From Photobacterium lutimaris (GTDB taxonomy: Bacteria; Pseudomonadota; Gammaproteobacteria; Enterobacterales; Vibrionaceae), in the NCBI RefSeq assembly GCF_003025555.1, contig NZ_PYMH01000005.1, positions 266,218-330,217 of the forward strand: 64,000 nucleotides of DNA. The letters run 5' to 3'. The notes beneath the pieces were generated by a model, which saw only the letters and a program-made list of their open reading frames with translations, was not told the origin of the DNA and did no database searches. This document shows positions 17,925 to 26,797 of the stretch, one piece after another (within the stretch, counting starts at the first letter, position 1; each line of letters opens with the position of its first letter). A program made the position numbers and the translations under genes.

Positions 17925-19271
17925 CTAGAGGTAATTCAACGCTGCTGCTTTGTCTCTATCGAACTCATTGAGAGTTTTACGGGCCAAATGGCGGAAGGGA
18001 ATTGCCTTGATACATTCTTCGAATGGCATGATGGCAAACGCCCAGAACAGCGGCGCCTCGAAGAATTGGAGCAAGATTGCCAGCAGCGGTAATGATACCA
18101 ACCATTGACCGGAGAAATTGATGACAAAGACGGCTTTGGTCTTGCCCAAGGCCCGCAAGGCGTGGCCGTGGACGGTATTATAGCCACGAACTAGGGGCAG
18201 AAAGATGTAGAGTGGGGCTATGATTGCCAAAGCTTGAAAGGTTTCCTGCTTCATTTCTGGATAGATGAACGGCAGGCATAAACTGAGCACAAAGAACAAG
18301 CCGCAAGTGATGATAGACAGGATTACTGCAATTTTAATACTGGTATCAACATTTTCCCGCAGTTCATCAAGATTATTGGCCCCGATGGCTTGGCTGATCA
18401 GAATAGCCGTTGAATGGGCTGCCGCTGTTGTCATTTGGGTCCCCATGCGGATCCACGGCATAATCAAGGTGATGGCTACATAGGCGTAAAGAGTTAGTTG
18501 CGAGTAAAGCAGTTGGTAGATCGTTGCCCCGACCGCCAGCATAGCCATATTGGCCGCAATCGGAAAAATTTCGACAAAATGGCGCTTGGTAAGGTCAGCG
18601 AAATGACCGAGTTTCTCTGGCTTGCGCAGGGTGAACATGTCATCCAAATTGGCGCAGTAAGCAAGGAAACTGGTGCGTACCACTATCGCGACTAAACTGC
18701 CTAATGCGGCCCCCGTAACACCAAAGCCAAATGAGTGGATCAGTAGGTAAGTTGCCACGGTATTGATTGGTAATTCAACCAGATAGCCCTTAAAAGGAAT
18801 CTTGGTTTTACCCAACCCATTGAAACCGGCAATCATGACTTGGGTGATGGCGCTGAACAGCAAGGTTAAGGTGGATATATTAAGGTAACCGACTGTTAAT
18901 TTAAGCAATTCAGGGTCTTGGGTGATATAGCCAACCAATTGCTCTCCGAACACAAACAGCAACATCGAAAACAGCATTGCAACACCTAAGTTTATTGCTA
19001 TTCCGCTTAGGATCGAGTCGCTCAGCGCGTCGGAGCGGCCTGAGCCATATGCCCGGCTGATCACCAACTGGGTGCCGTTTGCTAGCGCATTCTGAAAACC
19101 GAGCAGGAAAGCAACAATGGCAGTGGCAATACCAATGGCTGCAACAGGAGCTTCTCCAAGTGGTGAGATCAATACTGTGTCGATCAATAACATCGACTGC
19201 ATCAACAGTGCATTCATGGCCAATGGCCATGCCGTTGTGAGGTTTTTCTTAACAAATGGAGAGAGGTGCAA
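17925..19271 (-). CDS. MATE family efflux transporter
   Basis: 448 residues with about 12 hydrophobic helices in two related halves, the layout of MATE (NorM-like) exporters that expel cationic drugs using sodium or proton gradients. Early features include PLAMNALLMQSMLLIDTVLI and a later repeat of similar spacing. The gene is alone on the minus strand, just downstream of the M20 hydrolase gene. Substrate cannot be inferred. Confidence 0.9.
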   Translation of the reverse strand: MHLSPFVKKNLTTAWPLAMNALLMQSMLLIDTVLISPLGEAPVAAIGIATAIVAFLLGFQNALANGTQLVISRAYGSGRSDALSDSILSGIAINLGVAMLFSMLLFVFGEQLVGYITQDPELLKLTVGYLNISTLTLLFSAITQVMIAGFNGLGKTKIPFKGYLVELPINTVATYLLIHSFGFGVTGAALGSLVAIVVRTSFLAYCANLDDMFTLRKPEKLGHFADLTKRHFVEIFPIAANMAMLAVGATIYQLLYSQLTLYAYVAITLIMPWIRMGTQMTTAAAHSTAILISQAIGANNLDELRENVDTSIKIAVILSIITCGLFFVLSLCLPFIYPEMKQETFQALAIIAPLYIFLPLVRGYNTVHGHALRALGKTKAVFVINFSGQWLVSLPLLAILLQFFEAPLFWAFAIMPFEECIKAIPFRHLARKTLNEFDRDKAAALNYL

Positions 19272-19380
19272 GAGGGCTCCTTGGCTTAAAATGGTTATCA
19301 GAAGTCATGAATTGTATTATTATATTTCAATCTTTCTGCTAACTTCTAGAGCCTTCTTGCCGATTAATCGTTCCGATTTG

Positions 19381-20556
19381 TTAATCGACCGCCATTTCAC
19401 TTACGTTGCTATGTTTATCTTTAATCAATGCACAGAACAATTGACTCGCTGTGGCGATAAGTTCGTCCGGGAAGTCATAGTCGGGATTATGCAGCTGCGG
19501 ATGTTGTTCACCGCTGCCAAGACAGAACAGTGCACCGGGCCATTTAGCCAGAAATTCCGCCACATCTTCCGACCACCGCATTGGCTCTTCAATAATATTG
19601 ACCGGCAACGCTAGCAATCTGGCTTGGCGGATAACCTGCTGGCAATGTGGCTGTGAGTTGACCGCGGCATTGAACCATTCTTGCCACGATACTTCGAGGC
19701 CAAGCTGCTCTTGCTGGCACAGGGCAGCGATTTGTTGTTCGATAAGGGACTTCATGGCAAACAAGGTGTGGCTGTTATCGCTGCGCAGTGTCGCAAGTAC
19801 TTTGGCATAACCCGGTGCGGTACCAAACCCGGTCTCCCCTTGAGCTGTTGCGGCAAGAGAGGCATGAACCACTGTGGTGAGTGTGAACACATCGGGAAAC
19901 TGCTCTGGCAAGTGTTGGATCAGCTTGATGGCTTCCGTCATCGCTAAGGTTGGGGCTAAACCATCTTCGGGCTTGGCGGCATGGGAGGTTTTGCCAAACA
20001 GCTCGATAGTCACGCCGGTTGAGGCGCAAGCGAACGTGTTGGGCTTGATGACAAGCGTATTGAGCGGGTAACCGGGCAGGTTATGGTAAGCAAAGACATT
20101 ATCGATATGTTGCTGGGCGAGCCAGGGCTCTTGCAACATGGCTGCAGCGCCGGTGCCGGTTTCTTCTGCTGGTTGGAACAGTAACAGGACTTTGCCTGTG
20201 ATTGGTGGATGTAGGCAGAGGTATTTGGCGACCATCATCAAGGAAGCGGTATGTCCGTCATGGCCGCAGGCATGCATGATCCCCGAATGGCAGGAGGCAT
20301 AATGGTGGCATGCTTGTTCATGGATCGGCAGGGCATCGAAATCGGCGCGAAACAGGCTGGTTTCACCGGGGTTATTGCTGTCGAATTTCACCACAATACC
20401 GTGGCCTCCGAGGTCAGTTTTAGGGGCAAGACCAAATTGACGCAGCTGTTGGCAGATCAGCGCTGCGGTTTGACGCTCATGGTGTGAAAGCTCTGGGTAT
20501 TGATGAAGGAAATGGCGAAAGTTGATAGGGTCAAAGGAATCAATCGGCGTAATCAT
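19381..20556 (-). CDS. M20 family amidohydrolase
   Basis: 391 residues. The metal-binding HACGHDGHTAS motif, the downstream EETGTGAAAML segment and the dimerisation-domain segment ending SEDVAEF are typical of M20/PepD-like amidohydrolases (hippurate or N-acyl amino acid hydrolases). They cleave N-acyl or peptide bonds in the cytoplasm using two metal ions. The ATG at 20556 starts at MITPIDSFDP; a longer form upstream adds a non-conserved 20-residue leader and is not favoured. Confidence 0.9.
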   Translation of the reverse strand: MITPIDSFDPINFRHFLHQYPELSHHERQTAALICQQLRQFGLAPKTDLGGHGIVVKFDSNNPGETSLFRADFDALPIHEQACHHYASCHSGIMHACGHDGHTASLMMVAKYLCLHPPITGKVLLLFQPAEETGTGAAAMLQEPWLAQQHIDNVFAYHNLPGYPLNTLVIKPNTFACASTGVTIELFGKTSHAAKPEDGLAPTLAMTEAIKLIQHLPEQFPDVFTLTTVVHASLAATAQGETGFGTAPGYAKVLATLRSDNSHTLFAMKSLIEQQIAALCQQEQLGLEVSWQEWFNAAVNSQPHCQQVIRQARLLALPVNIIEEPMRWSEDVAEFLAKWPGALFCLGSGEQHPQLHNPDYDFPDELIATASQLFCALIKDKHSNVSEMAVD

Positions 20557-20653
20557 AATTTTCTGTGCAGTGATAATGTATAAGTTGCATAGATTACGCC
20601 GATTTATTTTGAGCAAATGTGATAGTTATCTCAGGTATCCTGTTAGAAAGAAT

Positions 20654-20911
20654 TTATATGACATTTTTTCTAATAATCACAGGCATGTCATCTTTGCTCT
20701 CGTTAAAAATATCTATTCTCGTGTTGGTATTTTCTTTTATTGCTTCAATGACTTTTCCGAATAGGTAAAGTGGAATTGACAGCATGGTTAAGAAAAATGC
20801 TAACTTAGCGATGCTTGGGGAAGCTAAACCAAAAAATCCCAAGCAAACACCAAGTGTTAGCACCAAATAACTTAAAATAGTCAAATGTGACACAGTATTA
20901 ACACTATTCAT
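20654..20911 (-). CDS. Small membrane protein of unknown function
   Basis: 85 residues with two hydrophobic helices (about 9-31 and 34-55) and a charged cytoplasmic or periplasmic tail. No motif is recognised. It lies in the AT-rich accessory stretch that runs to about 25.2 kb, downstream of the outer-membrane protein gene on the same strand. Confidence 0.55.
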   Translation of the reverse strand: MNSVNTVSHLTILSYLVLTLGVCLGFFGLASPSIAKLAFFLTMLSIPLYLFGKVIEAIKENTNTRIDIFNESKDDMPVIIRKNVI

Positions 20912-20977
20912 TAGGCCCTCATACTTACATCCAAAATTTGTTATTTATGTGTGAATAATATAACCTGAAAAGTTCAT

Positions 20978-21748
20978 TTAAATTTGATAGGTATACATTA
21001 TCCGGTGGTCGCCATCTGCATAGTTGACTTTGTCAGACCAGTTAGCAAAATATCTAATGTTAGCGCGAGAGGTTATCTGATATGAGATAGCTGCCTCGTG
21101 CATAAAACGTGTTTCTCCTGATAGTTCTCCCGAGGCTCCCATTAGAGACATAGGGTTATAGTTGAGCCAAATGTTATCTGTGACATTATATCGACTATAC
21201 ATGCCAGCAAGCCCGTAAAAGCCTAATAAGTGATGCCCACCAATAGCCCCTTTTTCCGTCTCGATACGAGCGTTATTTTTATTTAGATCAACAACGGCAC
21301 CCCCGATAGCAAGCATCGGATAAGCTTGAAAATTCCTGATTTCTGGCAAGGCTTGAATTAAGCCATAGGTACCGGTCCCAATGCCTGAATCAATGTTGTA
21401 ATTCAAATCAAGATTGGTGCCAGTTCCTGTTTCGAGGCTTACTTCAAAATGACGATAGCGAAGTTCACTCACTGAATTATTATTATCACTACGCCATCCG
21501 ATAGATTCTCCACCGATACCTTTCATTTCAAAAATGTGCATGGCTTTTCTGTTTTCAATTCCAGGGTCATAAGCATGGCCTAACATTAAATTAATACCTT
21601 TGTCGCCATAACCTACACCAAATTGAGAAAATACAGCCATCGGGTCGGACATATCTTGTAAAGTATCTGATTGTTGTGAAGCAAAGGCAGAGCATGATGA
21701 TATGGCTGCAAAGATAGTCACGATTAAGTTGTTAGTATTTGTTTTCAT
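20978..21748 (-). CDS. Predicted outer-membrane beta-barrel protein
   Basis: 256 residues. A Sec signal peptide of about 24 residues ends at SAFA-SQQ. The mature part has many alternating strands, glycine and aromatic residues, and ends IMYTYQI, consistent with a barrel of roughly 10-12 strands. No named family recognised. Its ATG overlaps the stop of a 66-residue cysteine-rich frame (21745-21748, ATGA), so the two may be translated together. Confidence 0.6.
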   Translation of the reverse strand: MKTNTNNLIVTIFAAISSCSAFASQQSDTLQDMSDPMAVFSQFGVGYGDKGINLMLGHAYDPGIENRKAMHIFEMKGIGGESIGWRSDNNNSVSELRYRHFEVSLETGTGTNLDLNYNIDSGIGTGTYGLIQALPEIRNFQAYPMLAIGGAVVDLNKNNARIETEKGAIGGHHLLGFYGLAGMYSRYNVTDNIWLNYNPMSLMGASGELSGETRFMHEAAISYQITSRANIRYFANWSDKVNYADGDHRIMYTYQI

Positions 21749-21945
21749 TTATTCCTCTGCTTTTTACAGCCATTAGTACAAAGCGCATAATAAAAATCGC
21801 AACTAGGGATTGAATGAATCTTTTCACACGTTAAGCATTTGGCACGAATTATATATATGTTGATAAGTGAATGTTCATGCCGTTTACTTAAAATGTTTGT
21901 TTCACGAATAAATTCAAGGGTGTTACGATTTATGTACTTCACCAT
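21745..21945 (-). CDS. Small cysteine-rich protein
   Basis: 66 residues with four or five cysteines in a CLTC...CDFYY...C...C spacing, which could bind zinc or form disulfides. It has no signal peptide. Its stop overlaps the start of the outer-membrane protein gene by four bases, the best evidence that it is real. Function unknown; an unrelated chance reading frame is the alternative. Confidence 0.4.
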   Translation of the reverse strand: MVKYINRNTLEFIRETNILSKRHEHSLINIYIIRAKCLTCEKIHSIPSCDFYYALCTNGCKKQRNK

Positions 21946-21968
21946 AAATTATTACCATTTTGAAATAA

Positions 21969-22003
21969 GGGGGAGTCTACGAACCTGGTGATGGCGCTCC
22001 CCC
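21969..22003 (-). terminator. Terminator for the alkylsulfatase gene
   Basis: GGGGGAG (21969-21975) pairs with CTCCCCC (21997-22003) around a 21-base loop. On the minus strand it is followed by a T-rich stretch (TTATTTC). It starts nine bases past the alkylsulfatase stop codon. Confidence 0.65.
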
Positions 22004-22011
22004 AGAAGCGA

Positions 22012-24012
22012 TTACTTTATGATTGGGACGATTTCAAAATTTTGAGAAAAATGTACCGATACACTTTTCAATTTATTAATTACAGAAATGTCACCGTTCA
22101 CGTTGACTTTCTTTTCTTTAATAAGTTGTTCGAGTGAAGCTTGCCCCGTGATAATTGCGATTAAATCAGCACGCTCAATTGAAAGCGTTAGATCAACATC
22201 GCTGATAGCTTTTTCAACTTGAAGCGGTGCTAGGTTCGCATTGCTGAATTCAACATAATGAACTTCATTTATCTCTGGGTGGATAATGTTGAAGTTGAAT
22301 GCCATATCAGCTGGAACCTTGCTGGCATCAACTGATACGGCCATGAAATCCAGGAACCCAGCAGTCGTCATTTGCGACATAATGTCAGACGAAACCGCTT
22401 TTAGTGCTTCTGGAATATGATTGGTGCGAAGTTCTGAAGCGCCTTGTAAATAAGAGTTGCGCCATGCCATGGTCTCAGATTGGTAACCTTGCTGCTCCCA
22501 GCTATCAGCAAGCAATTCACGTGCTTTGGTATCTGAAGGATCACAATTGACGATATCGTTTAATAGTGTAGAGGCTTCTTGATAGGCACCTTGATTAAAG
22601 TGATGTTGAGCTTGCTTATACACTGTGTCCGTACCTGCCGTTTGTACGTATAAGCATGAGCGTTCAACGTTGGTCAAAGGGTTGATGTTGGTTGGGTTCA
22701 TGTCGTGATAACCTAAATACAGGTTAATCACACCACGCGCATTGTGGGAGTATGAACCGTGATAGCCGCGGCTAGCCCAAGTCTGTTGCTGTGAATCAGG
22801 AACAATTTGCTCTACCGCGCGACCAATGTCATTAATCTTCACCCCTTGGTTAGCAAGTCGTAATGTCTGGTTATGGATGAAGCCATAATTATCACGCTGC
22901 ATGGTTAGGTATTCAGCGATTTCATTTTCGTCTGTACCGGGGTTGTTCCAAACCGGCGCTGAGTGGGCCGCATGGATGTTATCAACCTTATCCGCAAATC
23001 GAAGTTTTATTTCGGATAGATACTTGGTCCAGGCAAGTGAATCGCGGGTTTGTGCTCCGCGGAATGTGTAAATGTTATGTTGGCCGTCATAGGTCAACTC
23101 CGCAGTGTTGAGCGAGTTATAAGCTGGAACATAGTTGATCATCTCTGTAGGTGCTTCAGCTCCAGGCATATTGATGAATAACATTTCCAAACCGTCTATA
23201 GTGATCGTTTCTTCACGGTCTTCAATGATCACTGTCGGCGGGATCAAGGTGATTTCACCTTTGGACATACCCATGCCGAGGGCATTATCCACAACACCGT
23301 AAGCCGAGTCAGGCAAGGTGTTTCCATATTGATATTGCGCGCGACGGCCCATAGCGTTGCCTGCGAGTAGCCCTTCGCTAAGCAATTCTTCCATGAAGTC
23401 TTTTGGGGCAAAGACATCAACGCCTTCAGGCAGCTGACCATCCTCAAATAAGCCGCGGACGCCACCGTAATGATCCGGATGGGTATGGGAGTAGATAATG
23501 CCTGTAACTTTGTGTTCACCGTTGATTGCCGGCAGGTGCTGTTTGGCAAAGTCCCAAGCGGCAGAAGCTGCTTCTCTTGTGATCAGTGGGTCATGGATGA
23601 TGTAACCGTTATCAGAACGGTAAATTGTCATATTTGAAAGATCGGCACCTCGGATTTGGTAAATACCGTCTGTCACCTCATACAGCCCCCCAGAGGCGTA
23701 GTTCATTGCCCCTTGGCGCCAAATTGAAGGATTTACCGTCTCAGGGCGATCACGACGGATGTCGTCTACTTCCAGATAGCCGCGTGAATTACGCAGTTCT
23801 GCTGCGCTATGCTCTCCAAAAGCAGCAATCAAACCACGTTCAGATCGTTCAAAGGCTGATGTGTCATGCCACGGTAGCGTTTTGTCTAACGCACTGTTGG
23901 CTTCGATGGTATGTTTTGTTGCTGGCTTACCTATGTACTCTAATGAATCATAATCAGCTGCTGCTGCACATGAGGTAACTGCAATTGCGACAGACAATAG
24001 TGTTTTATTCAT
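22012..24012 (-). CDS. SdsA-type alkylsulfatase (metallo-beta-lactamase fold), exported
   Basis: 666 residues. A signal peptide of about 19 residues (ending CAAAA-DYD) precedes a metallo-beta-lactamase domain with the zinc motif His176-x-His178-x-Asp180-His181 in SHTHPDHYGG. A central helical dimerisation region and a C-terminal SCP2-like domain (about 545-666) follow, the full layout of class III alkylsulfatases such as SdsA1 and YjcS. These enzymes release sulfate from primary alkyl sulfates such as SDS. The gene stands alone in an AT-rich stretch; its product might supply sulfate or detoxify surfactants. Confidence 0.9.
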   Translation of the reverse strand: MNKTLLSVAIAVTSCAAAADYDSLEYIGKPATKHTIEANSALDKTLPWHDTSAFERSERGLIAAFGEHSAAELRNSRGYLEVDDIRRDRPETVNPSIWRQGAMNYASGGLYEVTDGIYQIRGADLSNMTIYRSDNGYIIHDPLITREAASAAWDFAKQHLPAINGEHKVTGIIYSHTHPDHYGGVRGLFEDGQLPEGVDVFAPKDFMEELLSEGLLAGNAMGRRAQYQYGNTLPDSAYGVVDNALGMGMSKGEITLIPPTVIIEDREETITIDGLEMLFINMPGAEAPTEMINYVPAYNSLNTAELTYDGQHNIYTFRGAQTRDSLAWTKYLSEIKLRFADKVDNIHAAHSAPVWNNPGTDENEIAEYLTMQRDNYGFIHNQTLRLANQGVKINDIGRAVEQIVPDSQQQTWASRGYHGSYSHNARGVINLYLGYHDMNPTNINPLTNVERSCLYVQTAGTDTVYKQAQHHFNQGAYQEASTLLNDIVNCDPSDTKARELLADSWEQQGYQSETMAWRNSYLQGASELRTNHIPEALKAVSSDIMSQMTTAGFLDFMAVSVDASKVPADMAFNFNIIHPEINEVHYVEFSNANLAPLQVEKAISDVDLTLSIERADLIAIITGQASLEQLIKEKKVNVNGDISVINKLKSVSVHFSQNFEIVPIIK

Positions 24013-24143
24013 ATTGGTAGTCTCTTGGGTTGTATCATTAACTTTTCGGGAATACGCAACTTATATCTACAATAAGATATATTTTGCTTATGTGATTAAA
24101 TTTTAAAGTGTTACAGATTTGGCTTGATAACGATTTGTCTAAT

Positions 24144-24374
24144 CTAGTTTAAAGTTTTTTTCTCATACACATGGTATTTATACAAACCAATAATGACTCT
24201 GTAGATGGTAGCAATCAATAATATAAATCCGGCTACACTTCCGATAGGCGTTCCGAGGCCAAGCATCAACACAAGTGAGCTTATTAATATAGTTATATTG
24301 GTCATAACCAATTGTAATTTGAATAACCGACTAGGTTGCAATGTGAAAATTGCTCTGCACATGGTTTTGCTCAA
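24144..24374 (-). CDS. Small two-helix membrane protein of unknown function
   Basis: 76 residues. A basic N-terminus is followed by two hydrophobic helices (about 24-44 and 46-66) and a charged tail ending YEKKTLN. No homology is recognised. It sits about 130 bases upstream of the alkylsulfatase on the same strand; whether it is transcribed with it is unclear. Confidence 0.4.
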   Translation of the reverse strand: MSKTMCRAIFTLQPSRLFKLQLVMTNITILISSLVLMLGLGTPIGSVAGFILLIATIYRVIIGLYKYHVYEKKTLN

Positions 24375-24500
24375 TTTTATGATACATTAAATGCATATTT
24401 ATTCTTGGCCTAAATTAGCGATCAAACTTATACGTAATAAATGTAATTACGTAAGCTAACTTAATCATATGAAACTGTTAGCATTATTGATTTTAAAGAA

Positions 24501-24530
24501 TAAAAAATTCCCCCGCAACAATGGCGGGGG
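24501..24530 (-). terminator. Terminator downstream of a decayed gene
   Basis: CCCCCGC (24510-24516) pairs with GCGGGGG (24524-24530) around a 7-base loop; on the minus strand a T run follows (24503-24509). It ends the transcript of the broken gene at 24608-24882, showing that a functional unit once existed here. Confidence 0.65.
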
Positions 24531-24607
24531 CTGCCAACTGGCATTGCTAGGAATACTTTAGTTATTACATAATCAAGAATGTCGTATGCTCATAACAATG
24601 TTACGAG

Positions 24608-24882
24608 TTAAGCGGTTAACCTAACTTGGTCTATATCGATATTTGCTCCTCCGATGCTGTAGTGAAGCGTGTTTTAGCACCTTGTGAAATTAAAATTGAG
24701 GTTCAACAATATCATTCCAACTGTATTTATACTCAAGAGTAAAGTCTTTCTGTATTTACACTTCCAAGTGCCTCAAATTGACTCACACCAAAGCCAATAC
24801 GATAATCACCTGCGAAAGCTGCACGGGAGGTTAACGGATAACGAGTAATTAAAAATAAAAGTAGGCTGATTGATTTTTCCAT
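24608..24882 (-). pseudogene. Decayed remnant of an exported beta-barrel-like protein
   Basis: An ATG at 24882 opens a 49-codon frame with a signal-like start (MEKSISLLLFLI) and then AFAGDYRIGFGVSQFEALG, which resembles the first strand of a small outer-membrane protein. After its stop, barrel-like segments continue in other frames: EYKYSWNDIVEPQF in one and LHYSIGGANIDIDQVRLTA ending at TAA (24608-24610) in another. At least two frameshifts or deletions are needed to join them. The original gene must have been longer; the central part is lost. Confidence 0.55.
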
Positions 24883-25212
24883 AAGACGCCTGAATAAAAT
24901 TGTTAGAAAAAATCTTGTTAAGATTTCATTAAGGGAAAAATTAATTTCTTATGTTATATGGCCATCATCTATTTATATAACTTTATATTTAGTTCTTGAT
25001 GCCATGAAAAGGTGAAGTAAACATGTTCAAAACGCTTTAATTTTGTTTGATGTTTATTTTTGTGTTCGTGTTTTTATTTTGAAGTGATTTATTACAAATG
25101 ACTAATGTTAGATATTAAATATTTGGTGAGAAAAATGGTTCGTATAGGTACACATTGCTATATTGCTTGTGGCAGTATTTATGGACGTGTCGCACTGTAG
25201 CGCTGATCGGCA

Positions 25213-25401
25213 CTAAGAGGGGGGTTGTGCCTTAGTGCCGTTAAGGCTCTGAAAAATATGGGAGCTCATACCGCCCCAGTTTTCCAAGATAAATTGGCGT
25301 TTGCTTTCAAGCCGTAGCTGAAGGGAGCGGTTATCGGCCTCTGATTGCTTCAACTGGTGCAACAGTTTGAAAGCAATCGCTTCGAGAGGTGAGCGATTAG
25401 G
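25213..25401 (-). pseudogene. Short open remnant of an unknown gene
   Basis: A frame without a convincing start runs from 25401 to TAG at 25213-25215. It encodes a helical, coding-like stretch (EAIAFKLLHQLKQSEADN, then LENWGGMSSHIFQ). Lack of a start codon and ribosome binding site suggests the C-terminal fragment of a lost gene. The family is not recognised. Confidence 0.35.
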
Positions 25402-25512
25402 TTATCAAAAATGAATGGTTAGTCACTGTGAATATTCTGTTGCGGAATAAAATTGTGAGGTAGCGATACTAACACTGATGTATATTGTATTGGCATCGCT
25501 ATCTGGTTTGGG

Positions 25513-26685
25513 TTATGGATGAAGCTGCTTAATTGCTGTGATCAGGGCATCCAACCCGGCATCCACTTTGCTTTGTGGGCAACCGACATTCAAGCGGATA
25601 TAACCTTTTCCTTCGTCACCATAGGTATCACCACGCATGATCGCGACGTTGTGATTGTGAATAAGGATTCGTTGTAGGGCATCCATATCAATGTTCAGTG
25701 GATTGAGGTCAATCCAAGCCAAATAGGTTCCTTCTGGCACTTGGTAGTTAATTTCCGGGAATGCGTTGTTAAGGCGCTCAGCCACCGTTATTAAGTTCTG
25801 CTGTAAGTAGCCCTTGAGTGCATCCAGCCACTCATCGCCTTGCTGGTAGGCGGCGATATGGGCGATAACGCCGAGAATAGAAGGTGATGATAACCCATGT
25901 GCCGCCTTGAGTTGTTTTAGGTACTGCTCTCGTGATGTCGCATCGGGGATAAAGGCATAAGCACCGGTCAGAGCCGGAATATTGAATGACTTTGAGCCTG
26001 AACTCACCAAGGCCCAATCCTTGTTCGTTGCGACTTCAGACCATGGAAGGTATTGGGAGTAAGCCATGTCCATATGAATATCATCGGAGATCACCTTCAC
26101 ACTATGGCGCTGACAAATGTCAGCCATTCGCTCTAGTTCATTTCTGCGCCATACTCTGCCTGTCGGATTTTGCGGGCTGCAAAGCAAAAGGACTTTGCAT
26201 TCTTGCCGCGCCGCTTGTTGTTCAAATTGCTTCCAGTCTATTTCATACCCCTGCGCGGTTTTGAGCAGCGGGCTTGGCAGCAATTGGCGCTGGTTGGCTT
26301 CAAGCATATTTCCGAAAGCATCATAGGCTGGGGTGTGGACTAAAATGCCGTCACCTGGCTGACTCCACTGCGTAACGAGCTGGGAAATGATGTAGATCAC
26401 TGACGGGCCGTAGACGAGGGCTTCTTGGTCAAGATCTGCCTGGTAGCGTTTGGTAAACCAACCCGTAACGGCTTGCTTGAAGTCGTCATGGTTCCAACGA
26501 CTGTAACCCAGTACGCCATGGGTTAGGCGTTGTTGTAAGGCTTGTTGGATACAGGGGGCGGTTTCGAAATCCATATCGGAAATGGTAAAGGGGAGTAAGT
26601 CGGCCTCACCAAAGCGATCTTGGACATAGTCCCACTGGGTACAGTAAGTGCCATAGCGGTTAACGGGAGTTGAGAAATCAAACAT
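25513..26685 (-). CDS. malY: MalY/PatB family PLP-dependent beta-C-S lyase
   Basis: 390 residues, closely following E. coli MalY: MFDFSxxVxRxGTxCTQWDYV at the start, LPFTISDMDFxTAPCI, VISDDIHMDM and the PLP lysine in SGSKSFNIPALTGAY. MalY has cystathionine beta-lyase activity and, in E. coli, inhibits the maltose activator MalT. The start at 26685 has GAGG five bases upstream, better than a start six codons earlier. It lies downstream of malX on the minus strand, but two strong hairpins separate them, so expression may be lower or separately controlled. Confidence 0.94.
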   Translation of the reverse strand: MFDFSTPVNRYGTYCTQWDYVQDRFGEADLLPFTISDMDFETAPCIQQALQQRLTHGVLGYSRWNHDDFKQAVTGWFTKRYQADLDQEALVYGPSVIYIISQLVTQWSQPGDGILVHTPAYDAFGNMLEANQRQLLPSPLLKTAQGYEIDWKQFEQQAARQECKVLLLCSPQNPTGRVWRRNELERMADICQRHSVKVISDDIHMDMAYSQYLPWSEVATNKDWALVSSGSKSFNIPALTGAYAFIPDATSREQYLKQLKAAHGLSSPSILGVIAHIAAYQQGDEWLDALKGYLQQNLITVAERLNNAFPEINYQVPEGTYLAWIDLNPLNIDMDALQRILIHNHNVAIMRGDTYGDEGKGYIRLNVGCPQSKVDAGLDALITAIKQLHP

Positions 26686-26704
26686 AAGTGCCTCGCAGAA
26701 CAAC

Positions 26705-26746
26705 GTATAAGACTGCGCTCTGATTAGGCAAAGCGCAGTCTTATAC
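26705..26746 (-). promoter_or_regulatory. 15-bp perfect hairpin in the malX-malY spacer
   Basis: Bases 26705-26719 pair perfectly with 26732-26746 around a 12-base loop, just upstream of malY. No T run follows on the minus strand. It may act as an mRNA processing or stabilising element or as a partial terminator. Confidence 0.7.
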
Positions 26747-26749
26747 CGT

Positions 26750-26770
26750 GCGGGGAGTTGGGCTCCCCGC
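26750..26770 (-). promoter_or_regulatory. Second GC-rich hairpin in the malX-malY spacer
   Basis: GCGGGGAG (26750-26757) pairs with CTCCCCGC (26763-26770) around five bases. It is the first structure met by transcription leaving malX, immediately before the 15-bp hairpin. Together they resemble a leaky terminator that would lower malY relative to malX. Confidence 0.65.
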
Positions 26771-26797
26771 CGATATAATGGTTTTGGCTGAGAAAGA

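Larger units (their letters stand above)
24375..25512. other. Long AT-rich intergenic region with gene remnants
   Basis: No intact gene over 1.1 kb. It contains a terminator-like hairpin (24501-24530), a degraded outer-membrane-type gene (24608-24882), a short open remnant (25213-25401) and a 10-bp perfect inverted repeat CGGCACTAAG (25208-25217 with 25231-25240). The stretch 24883-25207 shows only AT-rich DNA with nothing else identified. Confidence 0.6.

Noticed and set aside
25208..25240. A 10-bp inverted repeat considered as the end of an insertion sequence
   Set aside because: No transposase fragment, target duplication or second distant copy was found; the repeats are only 13 bases apart and form a hairpin.
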